A stretch of DNA of 64,000 nucleotides from an uncultured Bacteroidota bacterium (GCA_902593165.1 CACJHI010000002.1:48842-112841), one strand, 5' to 3'. Counted from the stretch's first letter, positions 10,340 through 18,918 are shown. The notes: generated by a model not told the origin, from the sequence alone. Numbers and translations: made by a program.

Positions 10340-11617
10340 ATGAAACTACACTGGAAGATTATCATAGGAATGGTTGCGGGTGTGATATTTGGACTTTTAA
10401 TGTCTCAAACATCCTTTGGGTCAGAAGTTATAAGCGATTGGTTTAAACCTTTTGGAACAATTTTTATCAATCTTCTAAAATTAATTGCAATGCCTTTAAT
10501 ATTGGCTTCATTGATTAAGGGCATATCTGATTTAAAAGATATATCTAAGTTATCTACTATTGGTACGAGAACATTGGGTGTATACATTTGTACAACTGTT
10601 TTAGCCGTTATTATAGGGTTAGTCCTAGTAAATATTGTCCAGCCAGGTAATACTATAACTGAAGAGACTAGGATTGATTTAGTTCAAGAGTATGAACAAG
10701 GTGTTCTTGAGAAGCAACAGCAGGCTCAGCAACAAGCTGAAAGTGGTCCTTTACAGCCTTTAGTTGATATAGTACCTTCAAATATTTTTGATGCAGCTAC
10801 AAATAATAGAAATATGCTTCAGGTTATTTTCTTTGCTATCTTTTTTGGAATAGGTTTAATTCTTGTTGATCCTAAGATAGCAAGACCAGTAAAAGAATTT
10901 TTTGATGGATTGAATGCTGTAATTCTAAAGTTAATTGATTTAATTATGGAGTTTGCTCCATATGGAGTTTTTGCTCTTCTTGCTACACTTGTAGTAGAAT
11001 CGCCAAGCATAGATCTATTCATTGCCCTAGGAATGTACTCCTTGACATTAATTATTGGATTAATCCTAATGATATTTGTATACAACATAATCGTCAAATT
11101 AGTAACTAATACTAATCCAACTACTTTTATGAAAGGTATTTCTGCTGCTCAGCTTTTAGGTTTTTCAACCAGTTCAAGTGCAGCCACTCTTCCTGTTACA
11201 ATGAATTGTGCTGAGAATAATCTTGGAGTAGATAAAGAGATTTCAAGTTTCGTCTTGCCAATTGGTGCAACAATTAATATGGATGGAACAAGTGTCTATC
11301 AAGCAGTAGCAGCAGTATTTATTGCTCAAGCTTTTGGACTCGATTTAAGTTTAGGCGCTCAGCTTGGAATTATAGTAACCGCCTCCTTGGCTTCAATTGG
11401 AGCTGCTGCAGTCCCGAGCGCTGGTATTGTTATGCTAGTTATAGTTCTCGGTCAAGCAGGTATTCCAGAGGCTGGTCTTGCACTTATTATTGCAGTAGAT
11501 AGACCGCTAGATATGTGTAGAACAATTGTAAATGTTACTGGTGATGCAGCTGTTTCAATGATTGTTGCTAAATCAGTTGGGAAGTTAAAAGATCCTAAAG
11601 ATGTCGGTGAAAATTGA
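10340..11617 (+). CDS. Dicarboxylate/amino acid:cation symporter (DAACS family)
   Basis: This inner-membrane transporter has 425 residues and about eight hydrophobic helices plus re-entrant loops. The serine-rich hairpin STSSSAATLP (about residue 275) and the NMDGTS motif (about 313) identify the GltP/DctA/SdcS family. It would import glutamate, aspartate or C4-dicarboxylates with protons or sodium. A Gln-rich stretch (KQQQAQQQAES, about residues 130-140) forms a hydrophilic loop. It lies 2 bases after aroC and overlaps ung by 17 bases. Confidence 0.92.
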   Translation: MKLHWKIIIGMVAGVIFGLLMSQTSFGSEVISDWFKPFGTIFINLLKLIAMPLILASLIKGISDLKDISKLSTIGTRTLGVYICTTVLAVIIGLVLVNIVQPGNTITEETRIDLVQEYEQGVLEKQQQAQQQAESGPLQPLVDIVPSNIFDAATNNRNMLQVIFFAIFFGIGLILVDPKIARPVKEFFDGLNAVILKLIDLIMEFAPYGVFALLATLVVESPSIDLFIALGMYSLTLIIGLILMIFVYNIIVKLVTNTNPTTFMKGISAAQLLGFSTSSSAATLPVTMNCAENNLGVDKEISSFVLPIGATINMDGTSVYQAVAAVFIAQAFGLDLSLGAQLGIIVTASLASIGAAAVPSAGIVMLVIVLGQAGIPEAGLALIIAVDRPLDMCRTIVNVTGDAAVSMIVAKSVGKLKDPKDVGEN

Positions 11618-12275
11618 TGAATCTTGGAAAAGACTTCTAGAGTCAGAGTTTAATTCAGAATATTTTAAAAAACTAATTTCTTTTATAAAGAAAGAGTACT
11701 CTGCATTTAAATGTTACCCTAAAGGATCTGAGATATTCAATGCATTTGATTGCTGTCCAATTAATAAACTCAAAGTTGTAATTATAGGTCAAGATCCATA
11801 TCATGGAATAAACCAAGCTAATGGTCTATGCTTTTCAGTAAATAAAGGAATATCACATCCACCATCACTAATTAATATTTTAAAGGAAATTGAAAATGAT
11901 CTGAATTTTAAATTTGAGAGTAACAATGGAGATCTCTTTAAATGGGCTAATCAAGGGGTTATGCTTCTAAATGCAACATTAACTGTGAGAGAAGCACTTG
12001 CAGGAAGTCATCAAAATAAAGGGTGGGAAATATTTACTGATAAGGTTATTCAAATTATATCTAATGAAACAAATAATACTGTATTTTTATTATGGGGATC
12101 ATTTGCTAAGAAAAAAAGAAAATTGATTGATGTAAGTAAACATAAGATACTAGAATCAGGTCATCCATCTCCATTAAGTGCAAATAGAGGTTATTGGTTT
12201 GGCAATAAACATTTTAGTAAGTGTAATGAGTATTTAGATAGTTATGGTAAAAAGAAAATTGATTGGTCATTATGA
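11601..12275 (+). CDS. ung: Uracil-DNA glycosylase, family 1
   Basis: The enzyme removes uracil from DNA to begin base excision repair. It has 224 residues. The water-activating loop GQDPYHG (about 63-69) and the late HPSPLSA DNA-intercalation loop are both intact. It starts inside the 3' end of the symporter gene (17-base overlap), and its TGA overlaps the next gene's ATG as ATGA, so translation is probably coupled along this run. Confidence 0.97.
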   Translation: MSVKIDESWKRLLESEFNSEYFKKLISFIKKEYSAFKCYPKGSEIFNAFDCCPINKLKVVIIGQDPYHGINQANGLCFSVNKGISHPPSLINILKEIENDLNFKFESNNGDLFKWANQGVMLLNATLTVREALAGSHQNKGWEIFTDKVIQIISNETNNTVFLLWGSFAKKKRKLIDVSKHKILESGHPSPLSANRGYWFGNKHFSKCNEYLDSYGKKKIDWSL

Positions 12276-14251
12276 AATTTGATGTAAAAGGAATAGATAA
12301 AGATATTCTTATCAATTTATTTCAAAACATGTTGAAGTCTAGAATGATTGAAGAAAAAATGATCATTCTACTGAGACAAGGTAAAGTTTCAAAATGGTTT
12401 AGTGGAATTGGTCAAGAGGCTATATCAACTGGAGTTACAGAGGCTTTGGATATGGATGAGTATATTCTGCCAATGCATAGAAACCTTAGTGTATTTACAT
12501 CAAGAAAAATCCCATTAGATAGATTGTTTGCTCAATGGCAAGGAAAAAATGAAGGATTCACTAAAGGGAGAGATAGAAGCTTTCATTTTGGGACAAATGA
12601 ACACAAAATTGTTGGAATGATTTCTCATTTAGGACCTCAAATGGGAGTGGCTTGTGGAATTGCGCTATCAAATAAACTAAAAAATAATAATCAGGTTACG
12701 GCAGTTTTTACTGGTGATGGAGGAACAAGTCAAGGGGATTTCCATGAAGCTTTAAATTTAGCCTCAACTTGGAATCTGCCAGTAATATTTTGTATTGAAA
12801 ATAATGGGTATGGCCTAAGTACACCAGTAAATGAGCAATATGCAATTGAAAATCTCGCAGATAGAGGTGATTCATATGGAATTGAATCTCATATAATTGA
12901 TGGAAATAATATAATTGATGTTTACAGCTGTGTTAAATCAGTTGTTGAAAATATGAGAAAAGACTCAAAGCCTGTTTTAATTGAATTTAAGACATTTAGG
13001 ATGAAAGGTCATGAAGAGGCAAGTGGTCAAGCTTATATAGACAATAGTATAATAGAGGAGTGGGCTAAAAAAGATCCTATATCTCATTTTGAATCGTTTT
13101 TATTGAAGTCAAAATTTTTATCAAAGAAAGAAATTGATACTATTAAGTCCTCTACTTCTAAAGAAATTGATCAAAACTGGAGTTCTGCTAACTCATACAA
13201 AGAGGTTGACTTTAATATTGAAAATGAGTTAGGGGATGTATATAAAGAACATAATGAAGGAAAATCAGACCCAATAGATGAATCTTTAAGGGAAGTAAGG
13301 CTTGTAGATTCAATAAAGGAGGGTATCTATGAATCAATGGAACAACATGATAATCTTGTAATTATGGGGCAGGATATTGCCGAATATGGTGGTGTATTTA
13401 AAGTCACAGACGGTTTATTTGATAAATATGGAAAAAACAGAGTGTTGAATACGCCTTTATGTGAATCAGTAATATTATCATCTGCATATGGTTTAAGTGT
13501 AGGAGGCTATAAGTCCATCGTAGAGATGCAATTTGCAGACTTTGTTAGCTCAGGTTTTACTGCAGTAGTTAACCTTATAGCTAAGTCAAATTATAGATGG
13601 GCCCAAAACTCTGATATAGTAGTCAGAATGCCTTGTGGAGGAGGAGTAGGGGCAGGTCCATTTCATTCTCAAACAAATGAAGTTTGGTTTACTAAAGTTC
13701 CTGGTTTAAAGGTTGTATACCCATCTCATCCATATGAAGCAAAGGGCTTACTTAATGCATCTATTGATGATCCTAACCCTGTAATGTATTTTGAACATAA
13801 GTTTTTATACAGGACTGTATCTGAAGAAATACCATCATCTAGATACACATTAGAGCTAGGAAAAGGGAAAATTAGAAATATTGGATCAAAAGTGACTATT
13901 GTGAGTTATGGATTAGGTGTTCATTGGGCATTAGGTCTATTGGATAATTATAAAAATCAAGAAATTGAAATTATTGATTTAAATACTCTTGTTCCTTGGG
14001 ATAAAGAACTGGTTTTCAATTCTATAAAGAAGACAGGTAAAGTATTGCTTTTAGGTGAAGATACTCTTTTTAATAGCTATTTAGGAGAGATTTCAGCAGT
14101 AATTAGTGAAGAAATATTTGAACATCTAGATGCTCCTATTGTTAGAGTTGGATCTTTAGACACCCCAGTACCTTTTGCTAAAAATCTGGAAGAAGGATTT
14201 CAAGCAAGCTATAAGTTAAAAGACAAGTTAGAATATCTACTTAACTACTAA
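12272..14251 (+). CDS. 2-oxoacid (branched-chain) dehydrogenase E1, alpha-beta fusion
   Basis: This is the thiamine diphosphate-dependent decarboxylating component of a 2-oxoisovalerate or related dehydrogenase complex. The two subunits are fused. The alpha part (about 1-330) contains the ThDP motif from GDGGTSQGDFHEA to ENNGYG. The beta part (about 340-659) opens with VRLVDSIKEGIYESM and carries the MGQDIAEYGGVF block. The ORF track begins at TTG 12263. I prefer ATG 12272, which overlaps the ung stop as ATGA, giving 659 residues. E2 and E3 genes are not in the window. Fused E1 proteins of this type are common in Bacteroidota. The substrate is inferred. Confidence 0.9.
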   Translation: MKFDVKGIDKDILINLFQNMLKSRMIEEKMIILLRQGKVSKWFSGIGQEAISTGVTEALDMDEYILPMHRNLSVFTSRKIPLDRLFAQWQGKNEGFTKGRDRSFHFGTNEHKIVGMISHLGPQMGVACGIALSNKLKNNNQVTAVFTGDGGTSQGDFHEALNLASTWNLPVIFCIENNGYGLSTPVNEQYAIENLADRGDSYGIESHIIDGNNIIDVYSCVKSVVENMRKDSKPVLIEFKTFRMKGHEEASGQAYIDNSIIEEWAKKDPISHFESFLLKSKFLSKKEIDTIKSSTSKEIDQNWSSANSYKEVDFNIENELGDVYKEHNEGKSDPIDESLREVRLVDSIKEGIYESMEQHDNLVIMGQDIAEYGGVFKVTDGLFDKYGKNRVLNTPLCESVILSSAYGLSVGGYKSIVEMQFADFVSSGFTAVVNLIAKSNYRWAQNSDIVVRMPCGGGVGAGPFHSQTNEVWFTKVPGLKVVYPSHPYEAKGLLNASIDDPNPVMYFEHKFLYRTVSEEIPSSRYTLELGKGKIRNIGSKVTIVSYGLGVHWALGLLDNYKNQEIEIIDLNTLVPWDKELVFNSIKKTGKVLLLGEDTLFNSYLGEISAVISEEIFEHLDAPIVRVGSLDTPVPFAKNLEEGFQASYKLKDKLEYLLNY

Positions 14252-14709
14252 TGATGGATTATTCCAAATTAATTAATTCAATTCATTTACTTGATAAAGA
14301 TACTGATCCTAAATGGGGGAGAATGAACTCCTCAATGATGCTTAAACACTGTTCTGCCTTTATCGACGTATATTTAAACAAGACAAAACTTAACCCTTTG
14401 ATCTTTATTGTAGGATTTGTTTTTGGTATATTTCACAGACTCTATTTAAAGTATATAGTGAGATATAATGTAAAAAACTATATAAAAAACTTACCTACAC
14501 TCAAAGTTTTTAATACCTACCAATGTGAAAATCTTGATTTTGAATTTGAAAAAAATAAGTTGATAAGGGATTTAAAAGAAGTAGAATCCATCAATAAGAA
14601 TTACTTATTTAATAATTTTCACGGAATCGTACCCAACATGGCATTTAAAAAGGTTGTCTACTTTCATACATCATATCATTTATATCAATTTGATGTATAT
14701 AAAACCTAA
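14251..14709 (+). CDS. DUF1569-like (DinB/YfiT-type) protein, copy 1
   Basis: The protein has 152 residues and resembles the DUF1569 branch of the DinB-like four-helix bundle. The likely metal-binding histidines lie in MLKHC (about residue 33), FHG, and the late HTSYHLYQF. Function is unknown; relatives are putative metal-dependent proteins. Its ATG overlaps the E1 fusion stop (TAATG), so it is part of that run. A clear paralogue lies at 17969-18412; the two flank mscL and the lipoprotein array. The 3' end overlaps convergent mscL by 4 bases. Confidence 0.7.
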   Translation: MMDYSKLINSIHLLDKDTDPKWGRMNSSMMLKHCSAFIDVYLNKTKLNPLIFIVGFVFGIFHRLYLKYIVRYNVKNYIKNLPTLKVFNTYQCENLDFEFEKNKLIRDLKEVESINKNYLFNNFHGIVPNMAFKKVVYFHTSYHLYQFDVYKT

Positions 14710-15149
14710 TTCTTCTTTGTTAGATTTTTATTTAAATCTTTTAGTGAATCATTAATCTCTGTTAGAAGCTTTATGTTTCTTGGTGTTGATACCTTATTAT
14801 TTCTAGGGTCTTCAGCTTGTATTTTTAATTTATTTAGAAACTTTATCACAATAAAAATTGTGAATGCTACAATCATAAAATCTATAAAAGTTTCAATAAA
14901 AAATCCATAGTTTATTGCAACTTCTTCATTAATTATATCACCAGAAGAGCTTATATCAGCTTGCCTTAGAATTATTTTTTTTGAATCTATATTCAACCCA
15001 TTAGAGAGCAGAGAGAGGGGAGGAAGCAATATCTGTTTAACTAATACATCAATTACAGAGTTAAAAGAAGCACCAATTATTATACCAATTGCCATTTCCA
15101 TCATGTTTCCTTTTACAGCAAACTCCTTGAATTCATTAAGTAATTTCAT
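14706..15149 (-). CDS. mscL: Large-conductance mechanosensitive channel MscL
   Basis: This inner-membrane channel opens under hypo-osmotic tension. The 147 residues contain the two family helices: TM1 with FAVKGNMMEMAIGIIIGASF, and TM2 in FIDFMIVAFTIFIVIKFLNKL. A basic cytoplasmic C-terminal helix follows. The periplasmic loop holds a polar insert around residues 55-80. The likely start of the divergent lipoprotein array lies only about 30 bases away, so the two promoters must overlap. Confidence 0.95.
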   Translation of the reverse strand: MKLLNEFKEFAVKGNMMEMAIGIIIGASFNSVIDVLVKQILLPPLSLLSNGLNIDSKKIILRQADISSSGDIINEEVAINYGFFIETFIDFMIVAFTIFIVIKFLNKLKIQAEDPRNNKVSTPRNIKLLTEINDSLKDLNKNLTKKN

Positions 15150-15179
15150 TTTTTTCTGTTAATTTAATAATTTAGTTAA

Positions 15180-15584
15180 ATCAAAAGAATTTTTTTTTAC
15201 ATAACGTTACTATTTGTAATAAGTTGCGCTAAGGAAGAATCCAATGCCTCAAATACATTTGTTTCACAGAATATGGATGCTGGGAAGAAAGCGATAGGTG
15301 CAATTGTAACATCTCCAATAACATCTACTTCAGCAGTAACACAGTATAAGTTAACAGTTGGTGCAAACGAAGGTGGAACCGTAAGTTTTGGAGAAACATC
15401 TCTTAGACGTAGGTCAGCTTTTTATATTTATCGTCCAGCTGGAACAGAAGTAACTGTAACTGCAGAGCCAAATGAGGGATACGAATTTTCTGGTTGGTCT
15501 AATGGGTGGATAGGAAATCCAATAACTTGGAAGCTAAACTCAAATGTTGGCTTTTCAGCAGAATTTAAAACTACAGATGATTAA
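15180..15584 (+). CDS. InlB-repeat lipoprotein 1 of the tandem array (non-canonical or lost start)
   Basis: The ORF track starts at ATG 15273, but the frame is open further upstream. There it encodes a convincing lipoprotein signal, IKRIFFYITLLFVISC, followed by AKEE. No ATG, GTG or TTG precedes this signal in frame. The codon where sister gene 2 has ATG is TAA, leaving ATC 15180 or ATT 15189 as the only starts. A run of nine T lies in the signal region. After the signal comes one bacterial repeat domain (YKLTVGANEGGTV to GFSAEF, about 80 residues) with the GWSNG signature. The stop overlaps the start of gene 2. It may be a non-canonical start, a decayed gene or a sequencing slip. Confidence 0.6.
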   Translation: MKRIFFYITLLFVISCAKEESNASNTFVSQNMDAGKKAIGAIVTSPITSTSAVTQYKLTVGANEGGTVSFGETSLRRRSAFYIYRPAGTEVTVTAEPNEGYEFSGWSNGWIGNPITWKLNSNVGFSAEFKTTDD

Positions 15585-16011
15585 AAGACTTACATATATT
15601 TCGTTACTATTTATTCTTGGCTGTACTAAGGGAGAATTACCAGATTCAACTTATACTGGTAATGGTCTGGAACTTGAAGAAATTTATGATTTAACAGTTG
15701 ATACAACTCGTTTAGGTGCTACAGCTTGGGTCCCTGGTACGTATTCACACGATCCTCAAGCAAATAATCACCCCGGATATGGTTTTAATCCACCAGGATG
15801 GCTAAATTTAGAATACAATAAAACATATATATGGGGAGTGGGGTCTTGGGATGAATCTTTACCAGGTGGAACGGATGTGCTTCTTACTGCATTACCAGCT
15901 CTGGGAATGGAATTTCATGAGTGGTCTAATGGTGTAACAGAAAATCCAATATTATTTAAGATGAATTCAGATATAGACCTTACAGCAGTATTTAAATCCA
16001 TAACTGATTAA
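15577..16011 (+). CDS. InlB-repeat lipoprotein 2 of the tandem array
   Basis: I take the start at ATG 15577, 11 codons into the track ORF, because it gives an intact lipoprotein signal: MIKRLTYISLLFILGC. The mature protein (144 residues in total) has one divergent repeat domain from YDLTVDTT to LTAVF with the WSNG turn. It carries an insertion rich in Gly, Pro and Trp (about residues 55-85) that its neighbours lack. Its ATG overlaps the stop of gene 1 in GATGATTAA, so coupling is likely. The function is unknown; such domains are often found in surface proteins. Confidence 0.72.
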   Translation: MIKRLTYISLLFILGCTKGELPDSTYTGNGLELEEIYDLTVDTTRLGATAWVPGTYSHDPQANNHPGYGFNPPGWLNLEYNKTYIWGVGSWDESLPGGTDVLLTALPALGMEFHEWSNGVTENPILFKMNSDIDLTAVFKSITD

Positions 16012-16348
16012 AAGACTTTTATACATATCATTACTATCCTTTCCTATTTTTATTGGATGTACAAAGGGTGATATGCCACCATCAGACTCTTCTGCTTCTA
16101 AACAACCAGAAAAAGTTGTGTTAACAGCCTATGCAAGTGAAGGTGGATGGATAGGTTCCCCAGGAACTCTTCTTACACGTAGGGATTTTTTTTGGTTAGT
16201 CAGACCACCCGGAACTGAAATAACTATTACTGCAGAACCAGCTGATGGGAATTACTTTGATAAGTGGTCAAATGGGTGGACAGCAAACCCTTTAACTTTT
16301 AAGTTAAATGTAGATATGGAAATTACAGCAGAATTTAAAACAGATTAA
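16004..16348 (+). CDS. InlB-repeat lipoprotein 3 of the tandem array (probable CTG start)
   Basis: The ORF track starts at ATG 16073, which would cut off the signal peptide. In frame upstream lies IKRLLYISLLSFPIFIGC, a lipoprotein signal closely matching gene 2. The codon aligned with the ATG of gene 2 is CTG (16004), overlapping the stop of gene 2. The mature domain (YASEGGWIG to ITAEF) has the WSNG turn and an RRDFFWLVRP segment that matches RRSAFYIYRP in gene 1. The length is 114 residues from CTG. Whether CTG is used, perhaps through coupling, or the gene is decaying cannot be settled by sequence alone. Confidence 0.6.
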   Translation: MIKRLLYISLLSFPIFIGCTKGDMPPSDSSASKQPEKVVLTAYASEGGWIGSPGTLLTRRDFFWLVRPPGTEITITAEPADGNYFDKWSNGWTANPLTFKLNVDMEITAEFKTD

Positions 16349-16374
16349 ATAGCTTGAATTTCTTAATTAGAGAT

Positions 16375-17949
16375 ATGAAAAAACTTTCTGTATACATAAG
16401 CTTATTGGTTATTCTTAGTTGTGCTAAAGATACCTCAGAAGACGACTCTTCAGTATATGTCTCACCACCCTCAAATACTATAAATACAGGATCACCTTCA
16501 ACAACAGTTACTCAGTATACATTGACAGTAAGTGCAGGAGAGGGGGGGAGTGTGTCTACTTCTGGAGGTACATATAATGATGGCACATCAATTAGTATTG
16601 TAGCTACTCCAAATGAAGGTTATGAATTTGTTGGATGGATTGGATCAGAGTCAACAAGTTCAAGTATAACTTTGACCATAAGCTCAAATGTTACAATAAG
16701 TGCAAATTTTCAAATTGATTGTAGCTATTGGCAAACAGATATTCCAGATTGGAGTCAGACATCATATGAACTTTTTGATATATACTACCCAGAAAATTAT
16801 CAGGATTTAGGCTCACTATTAAACAACCAATGGGGAGGTGAATCTGGAGAATATGGTCTTAATGTTATAAGTGTAGACTATAATAATGATGGCTATATGG
16901 ATATAATTGGTTCCTATAATGATTATTCAAATTTTGTTGATTATCCCAGTGACTATTATGGATATGAAAGAAAACAACTAATAAGATTTTACAAAGGTGG
17001 TTGTGGAGGTAATTTTGAAGTTGATGAATTAAATGATAGTAAATTTCTTGGATTGGTTCATGGAAGAAAGATTCTCTTAGGTGACTTTAATAATGATGAC
17101 TATGTAGATCTTTTTCTTCTTGGTCACGGGTATGATAAGCAGCCATTTAATGGAGAGTTCAACAAGGCATTAATGAGTAATGGAGATGGGAGTTTTTCGG
17201 ATGTTGACTATCAATCTTTTGAATCTTTCTATCATGGAGGTGCTTCTGGAGATATTGATAATGACGGTGACCTAGATATTGTAGCCGTTGATGGTGGGCG
17301 AGGAAAATCACTCATATATCAAAATTTAAATGGTCAACTTGAACCAAATGAAACTCTTATTGATCAAGACCTTATGAATCAAATGTACAATGCGGAGCTT
17401 TTTGATATCAATAATGATGGTTTTATTGATCTAATTGCAGGTGGACATGACTGGTCATGGGGTCAGAATCCAGAATGTGAATGGTGGTATTGTAATACTT
17501 ATGATAATGCACCAGTAATTATATATGGCGATGGAGTTGATTTTATAAATAATGAGTTTCAGAGATTGCCTACCTCAGCTATTGATAAACAAGGTATCGT
17601 TACTAATTTTGAGTTTTTTGATTTTAATAATGATGGTCAGGTTGAAATTATAATAACTAGAACAGGAGATAACATGAATGAAGAACCAGGACTAGCTTGG
17701 GATCAAACTAACTTTTACAACGATTGGTCCATACAAATTCTAAAGCTTGACGGAGAAACCTATAGAGATGCAACTTCAAATTTCATTGATATATATTCTG
17801 GTAACGAACAGTGGATAAGATTTACTAAAATAAAAGATATTGATGATGATGGGACTCTTGAAATGTATAACACATCTAATCCGTATAGTGATCAAGATAA
17901 TTACTTGGAATGGGAGATTTCATCAAATATGTTAATAAAGATTAATTAG
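16375..17949 (+). CDS. Lipoprotein with InlB-like repeat and FG-GAP/VCBS repeats
   Basis: The protein has 524 residues from ATG 16375; the track start, TTG 16354, lies upstream of the signal. The lipoprotein signal is MKKLSVYISLLVILSC. A repeat domain (YTLTVSAGEGGSV to ISANF, about 45-110) is related to the three preceding genes. It is followed by at least five FG-GAP-like calcium-binding loops: DYNNDGYMD, DFNNDDYVD, DIDNDGDLD, DINNDGFID and DFNNDGQVE. These suggest a beta-propeller, probably exposed at the cell surface. It is the last gene of the array. A role in binding or adhesion is inference. Confidence 0.82.
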   Translation: MKKLSVYISLLVILSCAKDTSEDDSSVYVSPPSNTINTGSPSTTVTQYTLTVSAGEGGSVSTSGGTYNDGTSISIVATPNEGYEFVGWIGSESTSSSITLTISSNVTISANFQIDCSYWQTDIPDWSQTSYELFDIYYPENYQDLGSLLNNQWGGESGEYGLNVISVDYNNDGYMDIIGSYNDYSNFVDYPSDYYGYERKQLIRFYKGGCGGNFEVDELNDSKFLGLVHGRKILLGDFNNDDYVDLFLLGHGYDKQPFNGEFNKALMSNGDGSFSDVDYQSFESFYHGGASGDIDNDGDLDIVAVDGGRGKSLIYQNLNGQLEPNETLIDQDLMNQMYNAELFDINNDGFIDLIAGGHDWSWGQNPECEWWYCNTYDNAPVIIYGDGVDFINNEFQRLPTSAIDKQGIVTNFEFFDFNNDGQVEIIITRTGDNMNEEPGLAWDQTNFYNDWSIQILKLDGETYRDATSNFIDIYSGNEQWIRFTKIKDIDDDGTLEMYNTSNPYSDQDNYLEWEISSNMLIKIN

Positions 17950-17968
17950 ATAAATTATTTAATTTCTA

Positions 17969-18412
17969 ATGCAAATAGATAAGTTAATAAAGGCAATAAA
18001 TAAGCTTAATAAAGATTCAAAGCCTAAATGGGGGATAATGAATTCCTCACAGATGCTATGGCATTGTAATAAATTTATAATATTCTATCTTAATGAAAAA
18101 AAATATTCTCCAAACTATATGACTTATATTTTTGGTTCTCTACATTTATTTTTTCTCAGATATATATTGAGGTGGAACTATAAAAAATATCCAAAAAATA
18201 CATCAACATTTAAATTTTTTGATGCAAAGAGATCAAGCAATCTAATTTTTGAAGATGAACAAAAAAAACTTATTGAAAGCTTAAAAAAGGTTAATAGTTA
18301 TAAAGAAAAATATTTAATTAATACATTCCATGGTAAGGTTGATAATTGGACATTAAAAGAAGTAGTCAGTGGACATACAGCATTTCACCTTAATCAATTC
18401 GGGGTTTATTAA
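17969..18412 (+). CDS. DUF1569-like (DinB/YfiT-type) protein, copy 2
   Basis: The protein has 147 residues and is paralogous to the protein at 14251. Matching segments are KPKWGIMNSSQMLWHC against DPKWGRMNSSMMLKHC, FHGKV against FHGIV, and HTAFHLNQFGVY against HTSYHLYQFDVY. The conserved histidines suggest a metal site. It follows the array by 19 bases on the same strand. The position of the two copies on either side of mscL and the array suggests an old tandem duplication later split by other genes. Confidence 0.68.
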   Translation: MQIDKLIKAINKLNKDSKPKWGIMNSSQMLWHCNKFIIFYLNEKKYSPNYMTYIFGSLHLFFLRYILRWNYKKYPKNTSTFKFFDAKRSSNLIFEDEQKKLIESLKKVNSYKEKYLINTFHGKVDNWTLKEVVSGHTAFHLNQFGVY

Positions 18413-18477
18413 TAAATGTCCTATAATTAATATTATGTAAAACAGGATATGTCTGTTTAAGTTTGTATATTTAAGGT

Positions 18478-18792
18478 ATGATTATATCTACTACCCCTAA
18501 TATTGAAGGAAAACAAGTTTCACAAGTTCTTGGAATAGCTCGTGGAAATACTGTAAGATCAAGAAATGTAGCTAGAGACATCTTTGCTACTTTGAAGAAT
18601 GTTGTTGGTGGAGAAATTGAAGAATACACAAAACTACAAGCACAATCTAGAGAACAAGCGATTAGTAGAATGAAAGATGATGCGAAATCTTTAGGAGCTG
18701 ATGCAATTATTAATGTAAGAATTACTACATCAATGATTATGCAAGGATGCTCTGAGATTATGGCTTATGGAACAGCAGTAAAACTTTCATAG
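18478..18792 (+). CDS. YbjQ/UPF0145 family protein
   Basis: The protein has 104 residues and the YbjQ fold throughout: an N-terminal STTPNIEGK, central GIARGNTVRSRNVARD, and a late SLGADAIINVRI. The family forms ring-shaped oligomers and has been labelled putative heavy-metal-binding, without a firm biochemical role. A TAAGTTTG element 13 bases before the ATG resembles the Bacteroidota -7 box, but no clear -33 box is seen. A 41-codon membrane peptide gene begins immediately after the stop. Confidence 0.85.
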   Translation: MIISTTPNIEGKQVSQVLGIARGNTVRSRNVARDIFATLKNVVGGEIEEYTKLQAQSREQAISRMKDDAKSLGADAIINVRITTSMIMQGCSEIMAYGTAVKLS

Positions 18793-18918
18793 ATGAATGA
18801 TTCAGAAATGATTTTTAGTATTGTTATATGGCTAATTATAATAGCATCTTTAATTTATCTTCTAATTAGAAAGATAATTAAAGAAGAAAATGAAGATTTC
18901 GAAAAAAGAGATTATTGA
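18793..18918 (+). CDS. Small single-span membrane protein (41 aa)
   Basis: This gene is below the track threshold. It encodes MNDSEMIFSI, a hydrophobic helix of about 20 residues (VIWLIIIASLIYLLI), and a charged tail ending EDFEKRDY. The ATG begins directly after the ybjQ stop, so the two are probably cotranscribed. I do not recognise a family. The clear helix and tight spacing support a real gene, but 41 codons is short for firm proof. Confidence 0.5.
   Translation: MNDSEMIFSIVIWLIIIASLIYLLIRKIIKEENEDFEKRDY

Noticed and set aside
10705-10745. CAG/CAA-rich tract in the symporter gene as an unstable repeat
   Set aside because: It is an imperfect Gln/Ala-coding stretch in frame in a loop, not a pure repeat.
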